From NCBI GenBank assembly GCA_903923465.1, contig CAIXXP010000037.1, positions 1 to 57,143 of the forward strand: 57,143 nucleotides of DNA. Reading direction: 5' to 3'. This document shows positions 42,560 to 52,564 of this stretch, in pieces. The notes below the pieces were generated by a model. That model worked only from the letters and a program-made list of their open reading frames with translations. It was not told the origin of the DNA and did no database searches. Within the stretch, counting starts at the first letter, position 1, and each line of letters starts with the position of its first letter. The stretch is from an uncultured Sphingomonadales bacterium. GTDB taxonomy: Bacteria > Pseudomonadota > Alphaproteobacteria > Sphingomonadales > Sphingomonadaceae. A program made the translations under genes and the position numbers.

Positions 42560-43939
42560 ATGCCCAGACTGGCCCTCGCGGCCGCCATCCTCGCCGCGAC
42601 CTGCCTTGCCGTGAGCGCACCCGCGTTTGCCGGGGAGCCCGCGGCCGCAGGCGCCCTGTCGCCCGCCGATGCCGCAACGCCCCCGCCCCCGCCCCCGCCG
42701 GCCGAAGAGCGATTCGCCCTGCATGCGCAGGCCACCTTTATTGCCCAAACCGTGCCCGGCTTTGCCGCCCCCTATTCCGGGCCGAACAGCCTGAACCCGT
42801 CAGACACGCAGGAAACCGCCGACGTCACCGCCTATGTCGGCGCGCGGTTGTGGCGCGGTGCGGAACTCTGGGCCAATGGCGAGATCGATCAGGGCTTTGG
42901 CCTGTCGAACACCCTCGGCGTCGCGGGCTTCCCCAGCGGCGAGGCCTACAAGGTCGGCAAGGCCAATCCCTATGTGAAACTCCCGCGGCTCTTCCTGCGC
43001 CAGACGGTCAATCTGGGCGGAGACAGCGCGGCGGTGGAGGCGGCGGCCAATCAGCTGGCCGGGCAACAGAGCGCCAATCGTCTGGTCATCACCCTGGGCA
43101 AATTCAGCGTCGGCGACGTTTTCGACGCCAACAGCTATGCCCACGATCCGCGCGCGGACTTCATGAACTGGGCGATCATCGATACCGGCACCTTCGATTA
43201 TGCGGCCAACTCCTGGGGATACACCTATGGCGGCGCGGCCGAATTGTATCACGGCGCCTGGACCCTGCGCGTCGGTCTGTTCGACCTCTCCAAAACGCCA
43301 AACGACACCTCCTTGGAAAGCAATTTCAGTCAACGGCAAGTCGTCGGAGAAGTGGAGCATCGCCACACGCTGGCCGGCCGTGCCGGCACGCTGCGGGTGG
43401 CGGTTTGGGGCAACCACGGCCGCTTTTTGAAGCTGGCGGATGCCATCGCGGTCTATACCGGCACCGGCTCCATGCCTGATCCCGCCAGCCTGCGCCGCCC
43501 ACGGACAAGGCTGGGCGGCCAGATTGACGCCGAGCAGCAGGTGACCGCCGATCTCGGCCTGTTCCTGCGCGCCGGCCTGACAGATGGCTCGCAGGAAGCG
43601 TACGACTTTACCGACGTTGACCGCACGCTTGCAGTGGGGGGCCAGCTGAAGGGCACCGGTTGGGGCCACGCCGACGACAGGATCGCCATCGCCGGCGTCG
43701 TCAACGCCATTTCGCGCGTGCGCCAGATCTACCTCGCCGATGGCGGCCTGGGCATCCTCGTGGGCGATGGCAAGCTGCCGCATCCCGGCAACGAGTGGAT
43801 CGTGGAGAGCTATTACGACTGGCAGGCGCTCAAGGGCGTCAACATCACCGTCGATTACCAGTTCATCGCCAACCCCGGTTACAACCGCGACCGTGGCCCG
43901 GCCCACGTCTTCGGCCTGCGGCTGCACGGCGCATTCTGA
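42560..43939 (+). CDS. OprB-family carbohydrate-selective porin
   Basis: A 459-aa outer-membrane porin. The signal peptide ends SAPAFA and is followed by a short Pro-rich stretch. The mature barrel has OprB-type segments (GFGLSNTLGVAGFPSGEAYKVG; LPRLFLRQTVNLGG; NSWGYTYGGAAELYHGAWTLR) and a C-terminal Phe (LHGAF). It probably admits sugars or other small solutes. It is a single gene, possibly controlled by the palindrome upstream. Confidence 0.88.
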   Translation: MPRLALAAAILAATCLAVSAPAFAGEPAAAGALSPADAATPPPPPPPAEERFALHAQATFIAQTVPGFAAPYSGPNSLNPSDTQETADVTAYVGARLWRGAELWANGEIDQGFGLSNTLGVAGFPSGEAYKVGKANPYVKLPRLFLRQTVNLGGDSAAVEAAANQLAGQQSANRLVITLGKFSVGDVFDANSYAHDPRADFMNWAIIDTGTFDYAANSWGYTYGGAAELYHGAWTLRVGLFDLSKTPNDTSLESNFSQRQVVGEVEHRHTLAGRAGTLRVAVWGNHGRFLKLADAIAVYTGTGSMPDPASLRRPRTRLGGQIDAEQQVTADLGLFLRAGLTDGSQEAYDFTDVDRTLAVGGQLKGTGWGHADDRIAIAGVVNAISRVRQIYLADGGLGILVGDGKLPHPGNEWIVESYYDWQALKGVNITVDYQFIANPGYNRDRGPAHVFGLRLHGAF

Positions 43940-44304
43940 CGCCCGCGCTGGCCCGATGCCACGAAACCGATCGCGCGGAAAACCGTTAGGACATTGACCC
44001 CCGGCCCCTGAATGTAGCACAAGCCCATGCGATGTCCTGAGCGGCCCAAGGGCCCGCGCTGTCCATCACCTCCCCCCCGGCCGCCCCCGGCCCCGCACCG
44101 TGGAGCAACCCCGCCCATGCGATTTCCCAGCTGCGCCGTCTGGCCTGCATCGCGGGTCGTCGCCACGGGCGCGGGGGTGGTGCTGGCGGTGGAGGAAGCC
44201 AGCCGCCGTATCCGCCTGCTTGTGGCGCCTGGGGGCGGCTTCACCCTCGCCATGGCACCAGCGACAGCCGCCGCCACATTCCCTTCCGCGCAAAGGCAGC
44301 AACC
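43940..44304. other. Intergenic region before the efflux operon
   Basis: A 365-bp gap. A short ORF (44117-44308) overlaps the next ATG but has no recognisable features and shows high-GC frame bias, so it is not called. A TTGACC at 43994 lacks a good -10. Nothing else is supported. Confidence 0.45.
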
Positions 44305-45594
44305 ATGACCAAGAAAGATCCCGAGGAAAAGCGCAAGAAGCGCGAGCGCAAGGAAGCCAGGCTGGCCTCCGATGCCCCCGCGCCGCAGGATCCGGGAGCG
44401 GAAGGCATGTACGAAACCACCGCCGCCGACGATGAGCCGCCTGCCGAAGGGGTCCCCCAGGCCGCCTCGCCCGGCACCATCCGCCGCCGCCGGCTGCTGC
44501 TGCTCGGCGCGGTCGCACTCGTTGCCCTGCTCGGTTGGGGCATATACGAGTTGCTGCACGCCAATACCGAGAGCACCGACGATGCCTATGTGGCGGGCAA
44601 AGTCGTGCCGATCACCGCGCGCGAGGCCGGCACGGTCATCGCCATCCACGCTGACAATACGCAAGCCGTGAAAGCCGGCGACACGCTGGTCGAGCTGGAT
44701 TCGGATCTGGTGACGGTGAACATGGCGGCGGCCGAGGCGGCTCTGGCTCGCGCCGTGCGGCAGGTGCACGCCGATAACGCCCGCCTCAGCGCATCCGACG
44801 CCGAAGTGGCCGAGGCCGACGCGGCGCTGGCCACCGCGCGTGGCAATCTTGCCCGGCGCAAGGCCGCCGCTGCCAGTGGCGCGGTGGCGACAGAGGACCT
44901 TGCCCATGCGGGCGACGACCTGCGCCATGCCGAGGCCGCGCTGGCCCTCGCCCAGGGCCACCGGGCCGAGGCGCTGGCGGCGGTTTCCGGCAGCGATGTC
45001 GCCCACAACCCCGCCGTGCTGACCGCCATCGCCGAGATCCGGCGCGCGGCGATATCGCAGGGGCACATGCGCCTTATCGCCCCGGTGGATGGGGTGGTCG
45101 CCCAGCGCAATGTCCAGCTCGGCGAGCAGATCGCCGCAGGCACGCCGCTGATGGCCGTGGTGCCGCTGCGCGATGTGTGGGTAGACGCCAATTTCCGCGA
45201 GACCCAGTTGGCCGATCTGCGCATGGGCCAGCCGGTGCGCATCAAGGCCGACGCCTGGGGCAGCGCGGCCACCTTCCACGGCCGAGTCGTCGGGCTCAGC
45301 GCGGGCAGCGGCAGCGCCTTTGCCCTGCTGCCGGCGCAGAACGCCAGCGGCAACTGGATCAAGATCGTGCAACGCCTGCCGGTGCGGATCGCGCTCGACC
45401 CGCGGGAACTGGACGCCCACCCGCTGCGCATCGGCCTTTCGGTAACCGCCGAGGTCGACACTTCCACCCATTCGGACCGGCCCGTGGCCGCCGCCCCCGC
45501 CCACAGGGTGGTCGAACAACTGCCGCCCGCCGACGCCTCCCCCATCGACCAACGCATAGCCGCCATCATCGCGGCCAATGGCGGCGCAAATTGA
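44305..45594 (+). CDS. emrA: HlyD/EmrA-type membrane fusion protein
   Basis: A 429-aa periplasmic adaptor of a tripartite efflux pump. It has a highly charged, Lys/Glu-rich cytoplasmic tail (1-60), one membrane segment (LLLLGAVALVALLGWGIYELL, about 65-85), a lipoyl half-motif REAGTVIAIHADNTQAVKAGDTLVELD, a long Ala-rich coiled coil (about 140-225) and a second lipoyl half with APVDGVVAQRNVQLGEQI. It is linked to and overlaps the DHA2 transporter gene. The exported drug or compound is unknown. Confidence 0.92.
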   Translation: MTKKDPEEKRKKRERKEARLASDAPAPQDPGAEGMYETTAADDEPPAEGVPQAASPGTIRRRRLLLLGAVALVALLGWGIYELLHANTESTDDAYVAGKVVPITAREAGTVIAIHADNTQAVKAGDTLVELDSDLVTVNMAAAEAALARAVRQVHADNARLSASDAEVAEADAALATARGNLARRKAAAASGAVATEDLAHAGDDLRHAEAALALAQGHRAEALAAVSGSDVAHNPAVLTAIAEIRRAAISQGHMRLIAPVDGVVAQRNVQLGEQIAAGTPLMAVVPLRDVWVDANFRETQLADLRMGQPVRIKADAWGSAATFHGRVVGLSAGSGSAFALLPAQNASGNWIKIVQRLPVRIALDPRELDAHPLRIGLSVTAEVDTSTHSDRPVAAAPAHRVVEQLPPADASPIDQRIAAIIAANGGAN

Positions 45595-47257
45595 CCGGAC
45601 GCCCGCCGCCCGAAGCCATCCGGTGAGCAAGCGGAACGATCAGCAAGGCGCAGGCGGCCCTGCTGGCGCGCAGGCGCGCGGCGCGCCGGTGACAACGCCC
45701 GCCGCCGCGACCCCCGCCCATGGCGAGGCCTCGCCCCCGCCGCTGCACGGGGTTGCGCTGGCCGTTGTCGCGGTGGCCCTGTCGCTGGGCACATTCATGC
45801 AGGTGCTGGATGGCACCATCGCCAATGTTTCGCTGCCCACCATCGTCGGCAATCTGGGCGAGAGCACCGACAAGGGCACCTGGGTCATCACCGCCTTTGC
45901 CGTGGCGAATGGCGTCACCGTGCCGCTCACCGGCTGGCTGATGCGCCGCTTTGGCATTGTCACCACCTTTATCGGTTCGGTGACGCTGTTCACGCTGGCC
46001 TCGCTGCTGTGTGGCATGGCGTGGAATCTGACCTCGCTGATCGTGTTCCGCCTGTTGCAGGGGGCGGTCTCCGGCCCGTTGATACCCGGCAGCCAGGCGC
46101 TGCTGATCGCCGTCTACCCTCCCGAGAAACGCGCCGTGGCGCTGGCGATCTGGTCGGTCACGGTGCTGGTGGGGCCGGTGGCGGGGCCATTGCTGGGCGG
46201 CTATATCTCCGATCACTTCCACTGGGGGTGGATCTTCCTGATCAACGTGCCGGTGGGCATCCTTACCGTGCTGATGCTGGCGCCGCGCATGCGCCCCTAC
46301 AACACGCCGCCGGTGAAGCTGCCGATCGACATGGTGGGTCTGGTGCTGCTGGTGGTGTGGGTCGGCGCGCTGCAACTGATGCTGGATCTGGGCAAGAATG
46401 CCGACTGGTTCTCCTCGCCAATGATTATCGCGCTGGCGGTGGTGGCGGCAGTTGCCTGTGTGGCGTGGGTCATCTGGGAGGTCGCCGAAAAGGTGCCGAT
46501 GGTCGATCTCAGCCTGCTGCGCCGGCGAAACTTCGCGATTGCCACGCTGGTGTTCTGCAGCGGCTATGCGCTGTTTTTCGCCAACACGCTGCTGCTGCCG
46601 CTGTGGCTGCAACAGGAACAGGGCTATACCGCCAGTTGGGCCGGCATGGTGATGGCGCCGGCCGGGTTGATGGCGATCCTCATGGCCCCGCCGCTCACCC
46701 ATCTGGCCAGCAAGATTGATGTCCGCTGGCTGGCCAGCCTGGCCTTTGCCGCATTCGGCTCCTCCTTCCTGCTTCGGGCGGGCTTTACCACCGGGGTCGA
46801 TTTTACCCATCTGATCCTGCCGATGCTGGTGCAGGGGTTGGGGATGGCGATCTTCTTCACCGCGCTCACCACCATCTCGCTCGATGGCATAGAGCCCCAG
46901 CGCATTCCCTCGGCCACCGGCCTCATCAGCTTTCTGCGCATTACCGCCGGTGGCTTTGCCGCCTCCATCACCACCACCCTGTGGGACCGTCGCGAGGCCA
47001 TGCACCAGAGCCGGCTGGTGGAGCAGACCGTCGCCGGCAACCCCGCCTTCGTCTCCGCCACCGGCCGTCTCGGCGCGCAGGGCCTCGGCCTCCCGGGCGC
47101 CAGTTCCGCCATACTGCGTCAGGTCGTGGCCGAGGCCTATCTGCTGGCCACCACGGATTTGTTCTGGATGTCGGGCTGGATCTGCCTGGCGATGATCGGC
47201 CTGATCTGGCTGACCCGGCGCCCTTCGGTGCCCAAGGGCCCGGTGGCGGCGGATTGA
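45578..47257 (+). CDS. emrB: DHA2-family MFS multidrug exporter EmrB-like
   Basis: A 559-aa, 14-TM proton-driven exporter. Motif LGTFMQVLDGTIANVSLPTI marks DHA2 TM1; the GWLMRRFGIV loop and the antiporter motif VLVGPVAGPLLGGYISDHFHWGWIF follow. It overlaps emrA by 17 bases; GTG at 45623 would be a non-overlapping alternative start. The N-terminal 50 residues are polar and Pro/Ala-rich. Confidence 0.93.
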   Translation: MAAQIDRTPAARSHPVSKRNDQQGAGGPAGAQARGAPVTTPAAATPAHGEASPPPLHGVALAVVAVALSLGTFMQVLDGTIANVSLPTIVGNLGESTDKGTWVITAFAVANGVTVPLTGWLMRRFGIVTTFIGSVTLFTLASLLCGMAWNLTSLIVFRLLQGAVSGPLIPGSQALLIAVYPPEKRAVALAIWSVTVLVGPVAGPLLGGYISDHFHWGWIFLINVPVGILTVLMLAPRMRPYNTPPVKLPIDMVGLVLLVVWVGALQLMLDLGKNADWFSSPMIIALAVVAAVACVAWVIWEVAEKVPMVDLSLLRRRNFAIATLVFCSGYALFFANTLLLPLWLQQEQGYTASWAGMVMAPAGLMAILMAPPLTHLASKIDVRWLASLAFAAFGSSFLLRAGFTTGVDFTHLILPMLVQGLGMAIFFTALTTISLDGIEPQRIPSATGLISFLRITAGGFAASITTTLWDRREAMHQSRLVEQTVAGNPAFVSATGRLGAQGLGLPGASSAILRQVVAEAYLLATTDLFWMSGWICLAMIGLIWLTRRPSVPKGPVAAD

Positions 47258-47347
47258 CCGGAGAGCGCGGTTAACGCCAAATTTACCCTGTTCGCTTACG
47301 CCGGGCATACATGGGCCACGCTGTGCCAGCCCGTGTGGAGCAATGCC

Positions 47348-48007
47348 ATGGACCTCGCCCGCGACCAGCATCCGGAAAATCGCCGCGCCGCGCCGGGTGC
47401 GCCCGTCGACACGCGTCTGCGCCACCGCACCGCCATTGCCACCCTGCGCACCGCCAAGCTTCTGTGCCAGAGCGGCGAATATCTCTGCTTCATCCGCGAT
47501 GTTTCGGCCCATGGCGTGAAGCTGGGCCTGTTTCACGACCTGCCCGCCATATCGCACGCCTTCCTCGAACTGGCCAATGGCGAGATCCACCCGATGCTCG
47601 GCGTGTGGTCGGGCGAGCGGCAGGCAAGCTTCCGCTTTTCCCAGCCGATCGACCCCGCAGACCTGATCGCCGAAGCCGGTGCCTATCCGCAGCGCAGCCC
47701 CCGCCTGGCCATCCGCTGCGCCGGGCTGGTCTTCGCCGATCGGCTGTTGCGGCCAATGGAACTGCGTGACCTCTCGACCCAGGGCGCCAGTTTTGAATCC
47801 GACACCCGTTTCTCGCTGGGTCAGGCGCTGGTGCTGTCGCTGGATGCCGTTCCCGAACTCAGCGCCTGGGTGCGCTGGCGCCATGGACGAAGCTATGGCC
47901 TGGTGTTCGATACCGCCCTGCGCCTCGATCAGCTCGCCGGCTATGCGCTGGCGCTGCAACCTCCCGCCGCGCCGGACGCGGCGCCGGGGATCACCCGCGT
48001 CGCCTGA
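47348..48007 (+). CDS. Tandem PilZ-domain protein
   Basis: A 219-aa protein with two PilZ-like domains. Domain 1 has RLRHR (RxxxR) and DVSAHG (DxSxxG); domain 2 has RLAIR and DLSTQG. Both c-di-GMP-binding signatures are therefore intact. It would bind the second messenger and probably alter motility, cell envelope or exopolysaccharide output. The ATG at 47348 follows GTGGAGC. No partner is obvious nearby. Confidence 0.85.
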   Translation: MDLARDQHPENRRAAPGAPVDTRLRHRTAIATLRTAKLLCQSGEYLCFIRDVSAHGVKLGLFHDLPAISHAFLELANGEIHPMLGVWSGERQASFRFSQPIDPADLIAEAGAYPQRSPRLAIRCAGLVFADRLLRPMELRDLSTQGASFESDTRFSLGQALVLSLDAVPELSAWVRWRHGRSYGLVFDTALRLDQLAGYALALQPPAAPDAAPGITRVA

Positions 48008-48032
48008 CCGCCTGAACCCCTAACCTGCCCAC

Positions 48033-48060
48033 GGGCGGCAAGGGCCACGCCCCACCGCCC
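48033..48060. terminator. Double-stem hairpin between convergent genes
   Basis: GGGCGG/CCGCCC outer and GGGC/GCCC inner arms, in the 65-bp gap between the PilZ gene and the secreted hypothetical gene. Confidence 0.5.
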
Positions 48061-48072
48061 ATGCCACGCCGC

Positions 48073-48822
48073 TCAGGTGTTGGATCCGCCCGCCGACGGT
48101 GCGGCCGGCGCCGCTCTGGCAGGCGCCACCGGGGCCGGTTTCGCCGGTGATCCTTCCGCCCGGCCCATGCCGGACGTCGGGGTGAAGCCCTTGGCCTTGC
48201 CCGAAGCGGGGGCCGCATCGCAGTCGCCCGAAGCGGCGCGGATCACCTGCGGCTCCTTGCCCGAACCATCGGAACGCCATTCCACCGTCTGGGTGCAGCC
48301 ATGTGCCCCATTGCTGATGGAGGTGACGCTGTAGCGGAAGCTGGCGCCCGCCGGCAGCGAGCCAACTCGGACCACGCCCGGCGCACCTGCTGCGGAGGCC
48401 TGCGTCGCCCCCTGCGCTATCACGGCCTGCCTCAGGGCCTCTTGCCGCATCGCATTCATCTGGCGCACCATTTCCACCTGCTGGCGCTCCAGCGCGGCGA
48501 ACAGCGGATCGGCAGCGAAGGGATCGCCCGGCACCGCCCCAACCGCAATCGGCGCGAAGGCGGCACCGGCCACGCCCACCGGCACCAGCGCCACCCGCGG
48601 CGCCACCGTGCCCTGATAGGTCACCCGCGCCACCGCGCCATCGGGCAGGGTAACATTGATCGTGTGGAGATCACTGGCCGCCAAGCCCCCATCGGCACGC
48701 GAGTCGCGCGCATGGGCGGTTGCGGCCAGCCCCACACCGCCCGCCGCCAGCAATGCCATGGCGACAACGGCCATGGGCGCGACAGGCAGGGTGGAGCGAA
48801 GGTGGCGACGAGGCTTCAGCAT
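48073..48822 (-). CDS. Exported protein of unknown function
   Basis: A 249-aa protein not recognised. The N-terminus is a strong signal peptide (VAPMAVVAMALLAAGGVGLAATAHA). A central Gln/Met/Ala-rich helix (LERQQVEMVRQMNAMRQEALRQAVI) separates two small domains; the second has a Cys pair (HGCTQTVEW and ASGDCDAAP) that may form a disulfide. The C-terminus is Pro/Ala-rich. The ATG at 48822 lies nine bases after GGAGG. It is probably periplasmic. Confidence 0.75.
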   Translation of the reverse strand: MLKPRRHLRSTLPVAPMAVVAMALLAAGGVGLAATAHARDSRADGGLAASDLHTINVTLPDGAVARVTYQGTVAPRVALVPVGVAGAAFAPIAVGAVPGDPFAADPLFAALERQQVEMVRQMNAMRQEALRQAVIAQGATQASAAGAPGVVRVGSLPAGASFRYSVTSISNGAHGCTQTVEWRSDGSGKEPQVIRAASGDCDAAPASGKAKGFTPTSGMGRAEGSPAKPAPVAPARAAPAAPSAGGSNT

Positions 48823-48898
48823 CGGAATCATCCTCCAGAATAAAGCTGTGCCGCCAATTTTATCCCGCCAGCCTGAACCGAAAATGACTGAAGCACGC

Positions 48899-48955
48899 GC
48901 CTTCACCCTTCTTCCCCGCCTTCACCCTTCTTCCCCGCCTTCACCCTTCTTCAAG
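48899..48955. repeat. Three 19-bp tandem repeats
   Basis: Unit GCCTTCACCCTTCTTCCCC is repeated twice exactly, with a third copy diverging in the last three bases, in the 226-bp divergent gap before the glycosyltransferase. Confidence 0.8.
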
Positions 48956-49048
48956 GTCTGCGGCGTAGGCAGGGTTGTCCGGGCGCGCCTCGCGTATCGG
49001 GCCGGCGGGCTCGCCACATAGGGCGCCCCGCACCTATCGGAGCGGACT

Positions 49049-50368
49049 ATGCGACGGGCACTCGACTGGATTTGCACAACGCGCGGCGGGCTGATGGCGG
49101 TGTGGGCGGCCTATCTGCTGCCGCGCCTCGCGCTGTGTCTGCTGAACGTCACGCCCACCTCGGATGCGGACTGGTATTTCCACCGCGCGGTGGAGCTGGC
49201 GGCGGGCAAGGGGTATCTCTCGATCCACGGCGCCCCCACCGCCTATTGGCCCCCGGGCTGGCCTTTGGCGATGGGGCTGGCCTTCCGCGTCTTTGGCCCA
49301 GGGCTGCTGGCCATCAAACTGCTCAATCTGGCGGCGGCAACGCTGACCGGCTGGCTGGTGCTGGATCTTGGGCCGCGCCTGTTTCGTGCCAGGGGTGCCG
49401 GGCGGCTGGGCCTGCTGCTGCTGGCGCTCTACCCGAACAATTTCGGCTATATGCCGCTGGGGCTGACCGAGGTGTTCTATACCGCGCTGCTGCTGGCCGG
49501 TTGCTGGCTGCTGATCGCGCGGGGTGACATCGTGGCGCTTGGCCTGGGCGGCATCGTCTTCGGCCTGGCCACGCTGGTGAAGGCACAAACGCTGGTCTGC
49601 GTGCCGCTGATCCTCGCGATCGGCCTGCTGCATCAGGCGCAGGCGGCCCCCCTGTTCTGGCGCGCGCTGCTGCGGGGAATTCCCGCCGCCTTCGGCCGCT
49701 TCGTGCTGATCATCGGCTTTGCCGCGCTGGTCGTCGCGCCGTGGTCCATGCGCAACGAGCGCGTATTGGGCCATCCGGTGCTGCTGTCGACCAATGGCGG
49801 CATCACCCTGCTCACCGGCAATTGCGACAAGTGCAACGGCGGCTTCACCCCCGACGATCCCGTGGTAAAGGCCCTCGACGCCCGCACCGACCTCGACGAA
49901 GTGACCTATGACCGCGAGGCCAAGCGACTCGGCATGGCATGGATCAGCACCCATCCCGCGCGCTTTGTCGAGATGATGCCGGTCAAGCTGATCAAGCTGT
50001 GGGGCCCGGATGGCGAATCGCAATGGGCCTATGAAACCGGCTTCAGCGGCTTTGGCGCCCATGCCACGCTGTTCCACGCCCTGCGCGCGATCAACCAGCT
50101 GTGGTACTGGTCGCTGCTGCTGGGCGCGGCGGTGGCCGCGGTGCGGACCATCCGCCAGCGCCGCCGGGCGGGCGAGCCATGGGTCGATTGGTGGCTGCTG
50201 CCCTATTGCATCGTCGCCTATCTCTCGGCGGTGGCGGTGGTGTTCTCCGGGCAGACGCGCTTCCACTATCCGGCGATGCCGCTGCTGTGCCTGGCCTGCG
50301 GCTGGCTGCTGGCAATCTGGGCGGAGCGGGGGGCAGCGCGGAGCACGGCGGGCGCGGGGCAGGCCTGA
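49049..50368 (+). CDS. GT-C (ArnT/PMT-like) membrane glycosyltransferase
   Basis: A 439-aa polytopic membrane protein with about 9-10 hydrophobic helices and a first periplasmic loop with the acidic motif TSDADWYF followed by AYWPPGWPLAMG. This is the pattern of family 39/83-type transferases that use polyprenyl-phosphate sugars. It has a conserved-looking periplasmic segment LLTGNCDKCNGGF with a CxxC pair. The acceptor is unknown (lipid A, glycan or protein). It lies 64 bp before mtgA. Confidence 0.82.
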   Translation: MRRALDWICTTRGGLMAVWAAYLLPRLALCLLNVTPTSDADWYFHRAVELAAGKGYLSIHGAPTAYWPPGWPLAMGLAFRVFGPGLLAIKLLNLAAATLTGWLVLDLGPRLFRARGAGRLGLLLLALYPNNFGYMPLGLTEVFYTALLLAGCWLLIARGDIVALGLGGIVFGLATLVKAQTLVCVPLILAIGLLHQAQAAPLFWRALLRGIPAAFGRFVLIIGFAALVVAPWSMRNERVLGHPVLLSTNGGITLLTGNCDKCNGGFTPDDPVVKALDARTDLDEVTYDREAKRLGMAWISTHPARFVEMMPVKLIKLWGPDGESQWAYETGFSGFGAHATLFHALRAINQLWYWSLLLGAAVAAVRTIRQRRRAGEPWVDWWLLPYCIVAYLSAVAVVFSGQTRFHYPAMPLLCLACGWLLAIWAERGAARSTAGAGQA

Positions 50369-50432
50369 CCCATCCCGCACGGCCACGGCCAGCATTGCCA
50401 CCGGCCCCGAACCGGCGCTAGAGACAGCCGCG

Positions 50433-51152
<720 letters not shown>

Positions 51153-51266
51153 CCGGGCCGGGGCCAGCCCCCGCCTCCCGCTTGCCAGTGCCCCGCAAGC
51201 GCCTCTAAAGGCGATCACAGATTCGGCCCGGCCTTCCGCCGTGGCCCTGCGCGAAAAGGAACTCGC

Positions 51267-52295
51267 ATGGGCGCTGGCCACCACCACCCCGCCGATCACG
51301 ACCATGCGCCAGGCCATGACCATGGGCACGTTGGGCACAATGGCGGACATCGGCACGAACATGGCCATGGCCACAGTCACGGGCATGGCCATTCGCACGG
51401 CCACGGGCACCACCACGCCGTCGCCTCGCACGGCGTCGCCTTTGCCATCGCGGTGGCGCTGAACCTCGGCTTCGTCATCATCGAGGTGGGCGCCGGAGTC
51501 GTCTCGCACTCGATGGCGCTGCTGGCCGACGCCGGGCACAATTTCTCCGACGTGCTGGCGCTGCTGCTCGCGTGGGGCGCCAGCGTGCTCTCCACCCGCC
51601 CACCCTCGGCGCGGTTCACCTGGGGGCTGAAGGGCTCCTCCATCCTCGCGGCGATGACCAATGCCGCCATGCTGTGGGTGGCCCTCGGCGCTATTCTGGT
51701 GGAAACCATTCGCCACCTGGCCAGCCCCACGCCCGTGGCCGGCGGCATGGTGATGGCCGTCGCCGGTGCCGGCATTGTGGTCAACGGCATCGGCGCCCTG
51801 CTGTTCGCCGGCGGCCGCAGCCACGATCTCAACCTGCGCGCCGCGTTCCAGCATTTGCTGGCCGATGCCGCCGTCTCGGCGGGCGTGGTGCTGGCGGGCC
51901 TTGCTGTGGTGCTCACCGGCAAGGCATGGATCGATCCCGCCACCAGCCTCGTCATCACCGCCATTATCGGCGTGGGCAGCTGGGGCCTGCTGCGCGATTC
52001 GGTGCGCCTGGGCCTTGCCGCCGTACCGGAGAACATCGACGAATCCGCCGTGCTGGATTTCCTGACCAACCTTCCCGGCGTGGAAGCGGTGCACGACCTC
52101 CACATCTGGCCGATGAGCACCACCGAAACCGCCCTCACCGCCCACCTCGTCATGCCCGGCGGCTTTCCGGGCGACGCCTTCCTGCACACGGTGGTGAGCG
52201 AAATTCAGCGCCACTTCGCCATTGGGCACACCACCATTCAGGTGGAAACCGCCGGAGACCACCCCTGCGTTCTGGCGCCGGATGGGGTGGTTTGA
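51267..52295 (+). CDS. Cation diffusion facilitator (zinc exporter, ZitB/CzcD-like)
   Basis: A 342-aa CDF transporter. A His/Asp/Gly-rich cytoplasmic N-terminus (first 50 residues, about 20 His) likely buffers metal. Six TM helices follow, with the site-A pairs HNFSD (TM2) and HLLAD (TM5) typical of zinc. The C-terminal metallochaperone-like domain has AVHDLHIWPMST. It exports Zn2+ (perhaps Co2+/Cd2+) in exchange for protons. No metal regulator is adjacent. Confidence 0.93.
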   Translation: MGAGHHHPADHDHAPGHDHGHVGHNGGHRHEHGHGHSHGHGHSHGHGHHHAVASHGVAFAIAVALNLGFVIIEVGAGVVSHSMALLADAGHNFSDVLALLLAWGASVLSTRPPSARFTWGLKGSSILAAMTNAAMLWVALGAILVETIRHLASPTPVAGGMVMAVAGAGIVVNGIGALLFAGGRSHDLNLRAAFQHLLADAAVSAGVVLAGLAVVLTGKAWIDPATSLVITAIIGVGSWGLLRDSVRLGLAAVPENIDESAVLDFLTNLPGVEAVHDLHIWPMSTTETALTAHLVMPGGFPGDAFLHTVVSEIQRHFAIGHTTIQVETAGDHPCVLAPDGVV

Positions 52296-52429
52296 GGTTA
52301 GGGGTGAAGGTGAAGGGATAGGTGCGAGGGACAAGTTTAATGTGCCGATCTGCCAATGCAAATCGGTTGGCCCTGGCGCACCCCATCCTGCCAGCGTTGC
52401 GCTTCACCAGCGACCATGCGCCAGCCGCG

Positions 52430-52528
52430 CAGCGGAATTCAAGCCTGCCGCGCGGCGACGTGGCACAGCGCCGAACCCTTGGCACCAGCACGGACGGTAA
52501 TGGGAGCGCGAGGGGGCAACCCCCTCGC
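52430..52528 (+). repeat. Intergenic dispersed repeat, copy C (partial)
   Basis: It lies between the CDF gene and dihydroorotase. The right end is a perfect hairpin, GCGAGGGGG/CCCCCTCGC with a 3-nt loop (52508-52528), preceded by GACGGTAATGGGAGCG, which matches GACGGTAAGGGGAGCG in copy B. The left half is degenerate. Confidence 0.6.
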
Positions 52529-52564
52529 ATCCTAACCTCCCCTTAAGCCCCCCTTAAAGGCCCC

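Noticed and set aside
44117-44308. 63-aa ORF overlapping the emrA start
   Set aside because: The ATGA overlap is suggestive, but there is no domain, no clear ribosome-binding site and ordinary high-GC frame bias.
45566-47959. 797-aa minus-strand ORF opposite emrB
   Set aside because: It is a His/Gln/Arg-rich low-complexity translation antisense to a clear 14-TM transporter.
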